A stretch of DNA of 64,000 bases. Source: Hydractinia symbiolongicarpus. Taxonomy: Eukaryota > Cnidaria > Hydrozoa > Anthoathecata > Hydractiniidae. The stretch spans positions 3,906,001 through 3,970,000 of the forward strand of contig NC_079885.1 of assembly GCF_029227915.1 (NCBI RefSeq). Reading direction: 5' to 3'. A model generated the notes under the pieces. That model saw only the letters and a program-made list of their open reading frames with translations. It searched no databases and was not told where the DNA came from. This document shows positions 25,132 to 37,064 of this stretch, piece by piece (the first letter of the stretch is position 1; each line of letters begins with the position of its first letter). A program made the position numbers and the translations under genes.

Positions 25132-25843
25132 CACTCTTAGTAATATCGGAAAAAAATCACTAAATACATGTTGGTACGAATATGTGACGCAAACGTTGTA
25201 AGTCAAGCGGATTGAAATCGTTAGAAAGTCAATGAAATGTAGTTTTTTAAAATGTTTCTATTTCTTCAACGCGCGCTAACGGCTAGGATTGGTCACAGAG
25301 TACAAAATGACTTATTTATCTAAACTTTTTAAAAAAAAGCTACCACAGAGCCCAGCGAAATCGGTAAATTTCAGCAATCATGTCAAATTAAGAAGAATGG
25401 TGTTTCTTGGGTCTAATTGTCTCACTTATCACATTTATAAGGTCACAGTCCAAAATAAGTTCAATTAAGTCCCACAGTCCATCGTTTCACTCTTAGTAAT
25501 ATCGGAAAAAAATCACTAAATACATGTTGGTACGAATATGTGACGCAAACGTTGTAAGTCAAGCGGATTGAAATCGTTAGAAAGTCAATGAAATGTAGTT
25601 TTTTAAAATGTTTCTATTTCTTCAACGCGCGCTAACGGCTAGGATTGGTCCCAGAGTACAAAATGACTTATTTATCTAAACTTTTTAAAAAAAAGCTACC
25701 ACAGAGCCCAGCGAAATCGGTAAATTTCAGCAATCATGTCAAATTAAGAAGAATGGTGTTTCTTGGGTCTAATTGTCTCACTTATCACATTTATAAGGTC
25801 ACAGTCCAAAATAAGTTCAATTAAGTCCCACAGTCCATCGTTT
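25132..25843 (+). repeat. Single-monomer tandem duplication, 356 bp units
   Basis: CACTCTTAGTAATATCGG appears at 25132 and 25488, and the 356 bp that follow each are almost identical. The unit equals one monomer minus a 16 bp deletion between CACT and CTTAG. The deleted form was therefore itself duplicated once in tandem. Confidence 0.8.
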
Positions 25844-26901
25844 CACTGTTAAAAGCGATGCATCCTAATAATATCCGAATACTATCGCTAAATACATGTT
25901 GGTACGAATATGTGACGCAAAGTCAATGAAATGTAGTATTTGAAACTGTCTCTATTTCTTCAGCGCGCACCAACGGCTAGGATTGGTCCCACAGAAAAAA
26001 AATGACTTATTTTATGTAAATTTTTAAGTGAAGCGCTACCATAGGGCCGAGTGTAATCGCTGAATTCCAGCAATCATGTCAAATTAAGAAGAATGTTATT
26101 CTTTGGGTCCAATTGTCTCATTTATCACATTTATGAGGTCAAAGTCCAAAATCTGTTCATTTAAGTCCCACAGTCAATCCTTTCACTGTTAAAAGCGATG
26201 CAACCTAGTAAAATCAGAAAAATATCGCTAAATGCATGTTGGTACGAATATGTTACGCAACCGTTGTAATTGAAACGGACTGATACCGTTACAAAGTCAA
26301 TGAAATGTAGTTTTTAAAGCTGTCTCTCTTACTTCAGCGCGCGCTAACGGCTAGGAGTGGTCCAACCGTAAAAAATGACTTATTAATTTAAATTTTTAAT
26401 TGAAGCGCTACCACAGCACCCAGTGAAATCGGTAAATTCCAGCAATCATGTCAAGGTAAGAAGAATGTTATTTCTTGGGTCCAATTGTCTCACTTATCAC
26501 ATTTATAAGATCACAGTCCCAAATAAGTTCAATTAAGTCCTACAGTCAATCGTTTCACTGTTAAAAGCGATGCAACCTAGTAATATCCGAATACAATCGC
26601 TAAATACATGTTGGTACGAATATGTGACGCAACCGTTGTAACTCTAACGGATTTATACCGCCAGAAGGTCAATGAAATGTAGTCTTTGAAACTGTTCCCA
26701 TTTATTCAACGCGTGCTAACGGCCAGGATTGGTCCCACAGTAAAAAATGACTTATTTTATATAGATTTTTAAGTGAAGCGCTACCATAGGGCCGAGTGTA
26801 ATCGCTGAATGCCAGCAATCATGTCAATTTAAGAAGAATGTTATTCCTTGGAGTCCAATTGGCTCATTTATTACATTTATAAGGTCACAGTCCAGAATCC
26901 C

Positions 26902-26943
26902 ATATGTAGATTTTTATATATAGATTTTTATATATAGATTTTT
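26902..26943 (+). repeat. 14 bp minisatellite, fourth occurrence
   Basis: This is the same three-unit repeat with an A-to-G change in the first unit (ATATGTAG). It marks the third copy of the 2.72 kb HOR. Confidence 0.86.
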
Positions 26944-27800
26944 AAGTGAAGCGCTACCATAGGGCCGAGTGTAATCGTTGAATGCCAGCAATCATGTCAA
27001 TTTAAGAAGAATGTTATTCCTTGGAGTCCAATTGGCTCATTTATTACATTTATAAGGTCACAGTCCAGAATCACTTTAATTAAGTCCCACAGGCAATCGT
27101 TTCACTGTCAAAAGCAATACAACTTAGTAATATCGGAAAAAAATCACTAAATACATGTTGGTACAAAAATGTGACGTAACCGTTGTAGTTGAAACGGACT
27201 GATACCCTTAGAAAGTCAATGAAATGTAGTATTTGAAACTGTCTCCATTTCTTCAGCGCGCACCAACGGCTAGAATTGGTCCCACAGTAAAAAAGCACTT
27301 ATTTTACAAAAATTTTTAAGTGAAGCGCTACCACAGCGCCCAGTGAAATTGGTAAATTCCAGCAATCATGTCAAGGTAAGAAGAATGTAATTTCTTGGGT
27401 CCAATTGTCTCACTTATCACATTTATAAGGTCACAGTCGAAAATAAGTTCAATTAAGTCCCACAGTCCATCGTTTCACTGTTAAAAGCGATGCATCCTAG
27501 TAATATCCGAATACTATCGCTAAATACATGTTGGTACGAATATGTGACGCAACCGTTGTAACTCAAACGGATTTATACCGCCAGAAGGTCAATGAAATGT
27601 AGTCTTTGAAACTGTTCCTATTTATTCAGCGCGTGCTAACGGCCAGGATTGGTCCCACAGTAAAAAATGACTTATTTTATATAAATTTTTAAGTGAAGCG
27701 CTACCATTGGACCGAGTATAATCGCTGAATTCCAGCAATCATGTCAAATTAAGAAGAATGTTATTCCTTGGAGTCCAATTGGCTCATTTATTACATTTAT

Positions 27801-28256
27801 AAGGTCACAGTCCAGAATCACTTCAATTAAGTCCCACAGGCAATCGTTTCACTGTCAAAAGCAATACAACTTAGTAACATCGGAAAAAAATCACTAAATA
27901 CATGTTGGTACAAATATGTGACGTAACCGTTGTAGTTGAAACGGACTGATACCCTTAGAATGCGCTAACGGCTAGGATTTGTCCCACAGTAAAAAATGAC
28001 TTATTTTATCTAAATTTTTAAGTGAAGCGCTACCATTGGGCCGAGTGTAATCGCTGAAGAAATGGAGACAGCTTCAAATACTACATTTTATTGACTTTCT
28101 AAGGGTATCAGTCCGTTTCAACTACAACGGTTACGTCACATATTTGTACCAACATGTATTTAGTGATTTTTTTCCGATATTACTAAGTTGTATTTCTTTT
28201 GACAGTGAAACGATTGCCTGTGGGACTTAATTGAACTTATTCTGGACTGTGACCTT
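27801..28256. repeat. Imperfect palindrome around the strand switch
   Basis: Positions 27801-27960 are the close reverse complement of 28097-28256, separated by a 136 bp spacer holding the junction. Both arms carry the rare subtype markers TTGGTACAAATATGTGACGT and ACCCTTAGAA, so they are the same monomer subtype and not just any two satellite units. Beyond the arms the subtypes still mirror each other roughly, but with more differences. Confidence 0.82.
27961..28096. other. Array strand-switch (inversion) junction
   Basis: Up to GTGTAATCGCTGAA the monomer reads forward. From CGCTGAAGAAATGGAGACAG it reads as the reverse complement, and everything to 64000 stays reversed. CGCTGAA (28052-28058) fits both sides, since forward monomers have TAATCGCTGAATT and reversed ones GCGCGCTGAAGAAATAG, so the switch has 7 bp of microhomology. 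Just before it, at 27960/27961, about 45 bp of monomer is missing (CCCTTAGAA joins TGCGCTAACGG). The segment absent from the left side is the first one met, inverted, on the right. Confidence 0.92.
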
Positions 28257-30034
28257 ATAAATGTGATAAGTGAGACAATTCGACCCAAGAAATTACATTC
28301 TTCTTACCTTGACATGATTGCTGGAATTTACCAATTTCACTGGGCGCTGTGGTAGCGCTTCACTTAAAAATTTTTGTAAAATAAGTCCTTTCTTACTGTG
28401 GGACCAATCCTAGCCGTTGGTGCGCGCTGAAGAAATAGAGACAGTTTCAAATACTACATTTCATTGACTTTCTAAGTGTATCAGTCCGTTTCAACTACAA
28501 CGGTTACGTCACATATTTGTACCAACATGTATTTAGTGATTTTTTTCCGATATTACTAAGTTGTATTGCTTTTGACAGTGAAACGATTGCCTGTGGGACT
28601 TAATTGAAGTGATTCTGGACTGTGACCTTATAAATGTAATTAATGAGCCAATTGGACTCCAAGGAATAACATTCTTCTTAATTTGACATGATTGCTGGAA
28701 TTCAGCTATTACACTCGGCCCTATGGTAGCGCTTCTCTTAAAAATTTATATAAAATAAGTCATTTTTTACTGTGGGACCAATCCTGGCCGTTAGCACGCG
28801 CTGAATAAATAGGAACAGTTTCAAAGACTAGATTTCATTGACCTTCTGGCGGTATAAATCCGTTTGAGTTACAACGGTTGCGTCACATATTCGTACCAAC
28901 ATGTATTTAGCGATTGTATTCAGATATTACTAAGTTGCATCGCTTTTAACAGTGAAACGATTGACTGTGGGACTTAATTGAACTTATTTGGGACTTTGAT
29001 CTTATAAATGTGATAAGTGAGACAATTGGACCCAAGAAATAACATTCTTCTTACCTTGACATGGTTGCTGGAATTTACCGATTTCACTGGGCGCTGTGGT
29101 AGCGCTTCAATTAAAAATTTAGATTAATAAGTCATTTTTTACGGTTGGACCAATCCTAGCCGTTAGGGCGCGCTGAAGTAAGAGAGACAGCTTTAAAAAC
29201 TACATTTCATTGACTTTCTAACGGTATCAGTCCGTTTCAATTACAACGGTTGCGTCACATATTCGTACCAACATGCATTTAGCGATATTTTTCTGATTTT
29301 ACTAGGTTGCATCGCTTATAACAGTGAAAGGATTGACTGTGGGACTTAATTGAACTGATATTTGACTGTGACCTTATAAATGTCATAAGTGAGACAATTG
29401 GACCCAAGAAATAACATTCTTCTTAATTTGACATGATTGATGGAATTTACCGATTTCGTTGGGCTCTGTGGTAGCTTTTTTTTAAAAAGTTTAGATAAAT
29501 AACTCATTTTGTACTGTGGGACCAATCCTAGCCGTGAGCGCGCGTTGAAGAAATAGAAACATTTTCAAAAACTACATTTCATTGACTTTCTAATGATTTC
29601 AATCCGCTTGACTTACAACGTTTGCGTCACATATTCGTACCAACATGTATTTAGTGATTTTTTTCCGATATTACTAAGATGTATCGCTTTTAACAGTGAA
29701 ACGATTGACTGTGGGACTTAATTGAAGTGATTCTGGACTGTGACCTTATAAATGTGATAAATGAGCCAATTGGACTGAAACAAATATCATTCTTCTTAAT
29801 TTGACATGATTGCTGCAATTCAGCGATTACACTCGGCCCAATGGTAGCGCTTCACTTAATAATTTAGATAAAATAAGACATTTTTTACTGTGGGACCAAT
29901 CCTAGACGTTAGCGCACACTGAAGAAATAGAGACAGTTTAAAATACTACATTTCATTGACTTTCTAACGGTATCAGTCCGCTTGAGTTACAACGGTTGCG
30001 TCACATATTCGTACCAACATGTATTTAGTGATTT

Positions 30035-33000
30035 TTTTCCAATATTACTTGGTTGCATTGCTTTTAACAGTGAAAGGATTGACTGTGGGACTTAATTGAA
30101 CTTATTTTGGACTTTGACCTCATAAATGTGATAAATGAGACAACTGGATCCAAGGAATAACATTCTTCTTAATTTGACATGATTGCTGGAATTTACCGAT
30201 TCGCTGGGCGCTGTGGTAACGTTTTATTTAAAAGTTTAGATAAATAAGTCATTTTGTACTGTGGGACCAAACCTAGCCGTGAGCGCGCATTGAAGAAATA
30301 GAAACATTTTCAAAAACTACATTTCATTGACTTTCTAACGGTGTCAATCCGTTTGAGTTACAACAGTTGCGTCACATGTTCGTACCAACATGTATTTAGT
30401 GATTTGTTTCCGATATTACTAAGTTGTATCACTTTTAACAGTGAAACGATTGACTGTGGGACTTAATTGAAGTGATTCTGGACTGTGATCTTATAAATGT
30501 GATAAATGAGCCAATTGGACTCCAAGAAATAACATTCTTCTTAATTTGACATGATTGCTGCAATTCAGCGATTACACTCGGCCCAATGGTAGCGCTTCAC
30601 TTAATAATTTAGATAAAATAAGACATTTTTTACTGTGGGACCAATCCTAGACGTTAGCGCACACTGAAGAAATAGAGACAGTTTAAAATACTACATTTCA
30701 TTGACTTTCTAACGGTATCAGTCCGCTTGAGTTACAACGGTTGCGTCACATATTCGTACCAACATGTATTTAGTGATTTTTTTCCGATATTACTAAGTTG
30801 TATCGCTTTTAACAGTGAAACGATTGACTCTGGGACTTACTTGAAGTAACTTTGGACTGTGACCTTATAAATGTGATAAGTGAGCCAAATGGACCCTAGA
30901 AATAAAATTCTTCTTAATTTGACATGATTGCTGGAATTTACCGATTTCACTTGGCGCTGTGGTAGTACTTCATTTAAAAATTTAGATAAATAAGTCATTT
31001 CTTACTGTGGGACCAATCCTGGCCGTTAGCGCGCGTTGGAGAAACAGAGGCAGTTTCAACAACCACATTTCAATGACTTTCTAAGGGTATCAGTCCGTTT
31101 GAGTTACAAAGGTTGCGTCACATATTCGTACCAACATGTATTAAGTGATATTTTTCTGGTAATACTAGGTTGTATCGCTTTTAAAAGTGAAACGATTGAC
31201 TGTGGGACTTAATTGAACTGATTTTGGACTGTGACCTTATAAATGTGATAAGTGAGACAATTGGACCCAAGAAATAACATTCTTCCTAATTTGACATGAT
31301 TGCTGGAATTTACCGATTTCACTGGGCGCTGTGGTAGTACTTCATTTAAAATTTTAGATAAATATGTCAATTGTTACTTTGGGACTAATCCTGGCCGTTA
31401 CGGCGCGTTGAAGAAACAGAGGCAGTTTAAAAAACTACATTTCAATGACTTTCTAACGGTATCAGTCCGTTTGAATTACAACGGTTGCGTCACATATTCG
31501 TACCAACATGTATTAGGTGATATTTTTCTGGTAATACTAGGTTGTATCGCTTTTAACAGTGAAGCGATTGACTGTGGGACTTAATTGAACTGATTTTGGA
31601 CTGTGACCTTATAAATGTGATAAGGGAGGCAATTGGACCCAAGAAATAACATTCTTCTTAATTTGACATGGTTGCTGGAATTTACCGATTTCACTGGGCG
31701 CTGTGGTAGTACTTCATTTAAAATTTTAGATAAATATGTCATTTCTTACTGTGGGACCAATCCTGGCCGTTACGGCGCGTTGAAGAAATAGAGGCAGTTT
31801 CAAAAACTATATTTCAATGACTTTCTAACGGTATCAGTTCGTGTGAGTTACAACGGTTGCGTCACATATTCGTACCAACATGTATTAAGTGATATTTTTC
31901 TGGTAATACTAGGTTGTATCGCTTTTAACAGTGAAAAGATTGACTGTGGGACTTAATTGAAGTGATTCTGTACTGTGACCTTATAAATGTGATAAATGAG
32001 CCAATTGGACTCCAAGGAATAACATTCTTCTTAATTTGACATGAGTGCTGGAATTCAGCGATTACACTCGGCCCTATGGTAGCCCTTCACTTAAAAATTT
32101 ATATAAAATAAGTCATTTTGTACTGTGGGACCAAACCTAGCCGTGAGCGCGCGTTGAAGAAATAGAAACATTTTCAAAAACTACATTTCATTGACTTTCT
32201 AACGGTGTCAATCCGTTTGAGTTACAACAGTTGCGTCACATATTCGTACCAACATGTATTTAGTGATTTGTTTCCGATATTACTAAGTTGTATCGCTTTT
32301 AACAGTGAAACGATTGACTGTGGGACTTAATTGAAGTGATTCTGGACTGTGACCTTATAAATGTGATAAATGAGGCAATTGGACTCCAAGAAATAACATT
32401 CTTCTTAATTTGACATGATTGCTGGAATTTACCGATTTCACTGGGCGCTGTGGTAGTGCTTCACTTAATAATTTAGATAAAATAAGACATTTTTTACTGT
32501 GGAACCAATCCTAGACGTAAGCACACACTGAAGAAATAGAGACAGTTTTAAATACTAAATTTCATTGACTTTCTAACGGTATCGGTCCGCTTGAGTTACA
32601 ACGGTTGCGTCACATATTCGTACCAACATGTATTTAGTGATTTTTTCCGATATTACTAAGTTGTATCGCTTTTAACAGTGAAACGATTGACTCTGGGACT
32701 TAATTGAAGTAACTTTGGACTGTGACCTTATAAATGTGATAAATGAGCTAATTGAACTCCAAGGAATAACATTCTTCTTAATTCGACATGATTCCCGGAA
32801 CTCAGCGATAACACTGGCCGTTGTGGTAGCACTTCATTTAAAAATTTATATAAAATAAGTCATTTTTTACTATGGGACCAATCCTGGCCGTTATCGCGCG
32901 CTAAAGAAATAGAGACAGTTTTAAAAACTAAATTTCAATCACTTTCTAACGGTATCAATCCGCTTGAATTACAACGGTTGCGTCACATATTCGGACCAAC

Positions 33001-36000
33001 ATGTATTTAGTGATTTTTTTCCGATATTACTAAGTTGTATCGCTTTTAACAGTGAAACGATTGACTCTGGGACTTACTTGAAGTGATTCTTGACTGTGAC
33101 CTTATAAATGTGATAAATGAGCCAATTGGACTCCAAGAAAAAACATTCTTCTTAATTTGACATGATTGCTGCAATTCAGCGATTACACTCGGCCCAATGG
33201 TAGCGCTTCACTTAATAATTTAGATAAAATAAGACATTTTTAACTGTGGGACCAATCCTAGACGTTAGCGCACACTGAAGAAATAGAGACAGTTTTAAAT
33301 ACTACATTTCATTGACTTCCTAACGGTATCAGTCCGCTTGAGTTACAACGGTTGCGTCACATATTCGTACCAACATGTATTTAGTGATTTTTTTCCGATA
33401 TTACTAAGATGTATCGCTTTTAACAGTGAAACGATTGACTGTGGGACTTAATTGAAGTGATTCTGGACTGTGACCTTATAAATGTGATAAATGAGCCAAT
33501 TGGACTGAAACAAATAACATTCTTCTTAATTAGACATGATTGCTGCAATTCAGCGATTACACTCGACCCAATGGTAGCGCTTCACTTAATAATTTAGATA
33601 AAATAAGTCATTTTTTACTGTGGGACCAATTCTAGACGTTAGCGCACACTGAAGAAATAGAGACAGTTTTAAATACTACATTTCATTGACTTTCTAACGG
33701 TATCAGTCCGTTCTAACTACAACGGTTGCGTCACATATTCGTACCAACAAGTACTTAATGATTTTTTTCCAATATTACTTGGTTGCATTGCTTTTAACAG
33801 TGAAAGGATTGACTGTGGGACTTAATTGAACTGATTTTGGACTTTGACCTCATAAATGTGATAAATGAGACAACTGGATCCAAGGAATAACATTCTTCTT
33901 AATTTGACATGATTGCTGGAATTTACCGATTCGCTGGGCGCTGTGGTAACGTTTTATTTAAAAGTTTAGATAAATAAGTCATTTTGTACTGTGGGACCAA
34001 ACCTAGCCGTGAGCGCGCGTTGAAGAAATAGAAACATTTTCAAAAACTACATTTCATTGACTTTCTAACGGTGTCAATCCGTTTGAGTTACAACAGTGGC
34101 GTCACATGTTCGTACCAACATGTATTTAGTGATTTGTTTCCGATATTACTAAGTTGTATCACTTTTAACAGTCAAACGATTGACTGTGGGACTTAATTGA
34201 AGTGATTCTGGACTGTGACCTTATAAATGTGATAAATGAGCCAATTGGACTCCAAGAAATAACATTCTTCTTAATTTGACATGATTGCTGCAATTCAGCG
34301 ATTACACTCGGCCCAATGGTAGCGCTTCACTTAATAATTTAGATAAAATAAGACATTTTTTACTGTGGGACCAATCCTAGACGTTAGCGCACACTGAAGA
34401 AATAGAGACAGTTTTAAATACTACATTTCATTGACTTTCTAACGGTATCAGTCCGCTTGAGTTACAACGGTTGCGTCACATATTCGTACCAACATGTATT
34501 TAGTGATTTTTTTCCGATATTACTAAGTTGTATCGCTTTTAACAGTGAAACGATTGACTCTGGGACTTACTTGAAGTAACTTTGGACTGTGACCTTATAA
34601 ATGTGATAAGTGAGCCAAATGGACCCTAGAAATAAAATTCTTCTTAATTTGACATGATTGCTGGAATTTACCGATTTCACTTGGCGCTGTGGTAGTACTT
34701 CATTTAAAAATTTAGATAAATAAGTCATTTCTTACTGTGGGACCAATCCTGGCCGTTAGCGCGCGTTGGAGAAACAGAGGCAGTTTCAAAAACCACATTT
34801 CAATGACTTTCTAAGGGTATCAGTCCGTTTGAGTTACAAAGGTTGCGTCACATATTCGTGCCAACATGTATTAAGTGATATTTTTCTGGTAATACTAGGT
34901 TGTATCGCTTTTAAAAGTGAAACGATTGACTGTGGGACTTAATTGAACTGATTTTGGACTGTGACCTTATAAATGTGATAAGTGAGACAATTGGACCCAA
35001 GAAATAACATTCTTCCTAATTTGACATGATTGCTGGAATTTACCGATTTCACTGGGCGCTGTGGTAGTACTTCATTTAAAATTTTAGATAAATATGTCAA
35101 TTGTTACTTTGGGACTAATCCTGGCCGTTACGGCGCGTTGAAGAAACAGAGGCAGTTTAAAAAACTACATTTCAATGACTTTCTAACGGTATCAGTCCGT
35201 TTGAATTAAAACGGTTGCGTCACATATTCGTACCAACATGTATTAGGTGATATTTTTCTGGTAATACTAGGTTGTATCGCTTTTAACAGTGAAGCGATTG
35301 ACTGTGGGACTTAATTGAACTGATTTTGGACTGTGACCTTATAAATGTGATAAGGGAGGCAATTGGGCAAAAGAAATAACATTCTTCTTAATTTGACATG
35401 GTTGCTGGAATTTACCGATTTCACTGGGCGCTGTGGTAGTACTTCATTTAAAATTTTAGATAAATATGTCATTTCTTACTGTGGGACCAATCCTGGCCGT
35501 TACGGCGCGTTGAAGAAATAGAGGCAGTTTCAAAAACTATATTTCAATGACTTTCTAACGGTATCAGTTCGTGTGAGTTACAACGGTTGCGTCACATATT
35601 CGTACCAACATGTATTAAGTGATATTTTTCTGGTAATACTAGGTTGTATCGCTTTTAACAGTGAAAAGATTGACTGTGGGACTTAATTGAAGTGATTCTG
35701 TACTGTGACCTTATAAATGTGATAAATGAGCCAATTGGACTCCAAGGAATAACATTCTTCTTAATTTGAAATGAGTGCTGGAATTCAGCGATTACACTCG
35801 GCCCTATGGTAGCCCTTCACTTAAAAATTTATATAAAATAAGTCATTTTGTACTGTGGGACCAAACCTAGCCGTGCGCGCGCGTTGAAGAAATAGAAACA
35901 TTTTCAAAAACTACATTTCATTGACTTTCTAACGGTGTCAATCCGTTTGAGTTACAACAGTTGCGTCACATATTCGTACCAACATGTATTTAGTGATTTG

Positions 36001-37064
36001 TTTCCGATATTACTAAGTTGTATCGCTTTTAACAGTGAAACGATTGACTGTGGGACTTAATTGAAGTGATTCTGGACTGTGACCTTATAAATGTGATAAA
36101 TGAGGCAATTGGACTCCAAGAAATAACATTCTTCTTAATTTGACATGATTGCTGGAATTTACCGATTTCACTGGGCGCTGTGGTAGTGCTTCACTTAATA
36201 ATTTAGATAAAATAAGACATTTTTTACTGTGGGACCAATCCTAGACGTTAGCACACACTGAAGAAATAGAGACAGTTTTAAATACTACATTTCATTGACT
36301 TTCTAACGGTATCAGTCCGCTTGAGTTACAACGGTTGCGTCACATATTCGTACCAACATGTATTTAGTGATTTTTTTCCGATATTACTAAGTTGTATCGC
36401 TTTTAACAGTGAAACGATTGACTCTGGGACTTAATTGAAGTAACTTTGGACTGTGACCTTATAAATGTGATAAATGAGCTAATTGAACTCCAAGGAATAA
36501 CATTCTTCTTAATTCGACATGATTCCCGGAACTCAGCGATTACACTGGCCGTTGTGGTAGCACTTCATTTAAAAATTTATATAAAATAAGTCATTTTTTA
36601 CTATAAGACCAATCCTGGCCGTTATCGCGCGCTAAAGAAATAGAGACAGTTTTAAAACTAAATTTCAATCACTTTCTAACGGTATCAATCCGCTTGAATT
36701 ACAACGGTTGCGTCACATATTCGGACCAACATGTATTTAGTGATTTTTTTCCGATATTACTAAGTTGTATCGCTTTTAACAGTGAAACGATTGACTCTGG
36801 GACTTACTTGAAGTGATTCTGGACTGTGACCTTATAAATGTGATAAATGAGACAATTGGACTCCAAGAAATAATATTCTTCTTAATTTGACATGATTGCT
36901 GCAATTCAGCGATTACACTCGGCCCAATGGTAGCGCTTCACTTAATAATTTAGATAAAATAAGACATTTTTTACTGTGGGACAAATCCTAGACGTTAGCG
37001 CACACTGAAGAAATAGAGACAGTTTTAAATACTACATTTCATTGACTTCCTAACGGTATCAGTC
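30035..37064 (-). repeat. 10-mer HOR, 3730 bp period, about two copies
   Basis: Positions 30035-33334 match 33765-37064 with a 3730 bp shift. Rare shared variants are CCAATATTACTTGGTTGC (about 30048 and 33778), TTGAAGTAACTTTGG (30841 and 34571) and TGGACCCTAGAAATAAAATT (near 30890 and 34620). The match breaks at about 37065, where the sequence jumps to a different place in the unit (that of 34826), which starts the shorter 2239 bp period. Confidence 0.82.

Larger units (their letters stand above)
21628..27360 (+). repeat. HOR with ~2.72 kb period
   Basis: A distinctive monomer with GGTACAAATATGTGACGTAA and CACTTATTTTACAAAAATT recurs at 21628, 24362 and 27080 (shifts 2734 and 2718 bp). The 173 bp short unit, the 34 bp deletion monomer and the monomer with GCTAAATGCATGTTGGTACG (about 23512 and 26229) keep their relative order. 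The last copy is cut off by the strand switch at 28052. Copy 1 contains two short units and the later copies one. Confidence 0.8.
16699..28058 (+). repeat. Satellite array B, ~372 bp monomers, forward orientation
   Basis: This array continues directly from array A after the Helitron-like insert, in the same orientation and in phase within the interrupted monomer. It holds about 30 monomers. Besides full-length units there are shortened ones: a 34 bp deletion form (18061, 23211, 25919), a 16 bp deletion form (22025, 25132, 25488) and 173 bp sub-monomer units (21137-21482, 24044, 26762). The array ends at the strand switch at 28052-28058. No genes or further insertions are visible. Confidence 0.96.
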
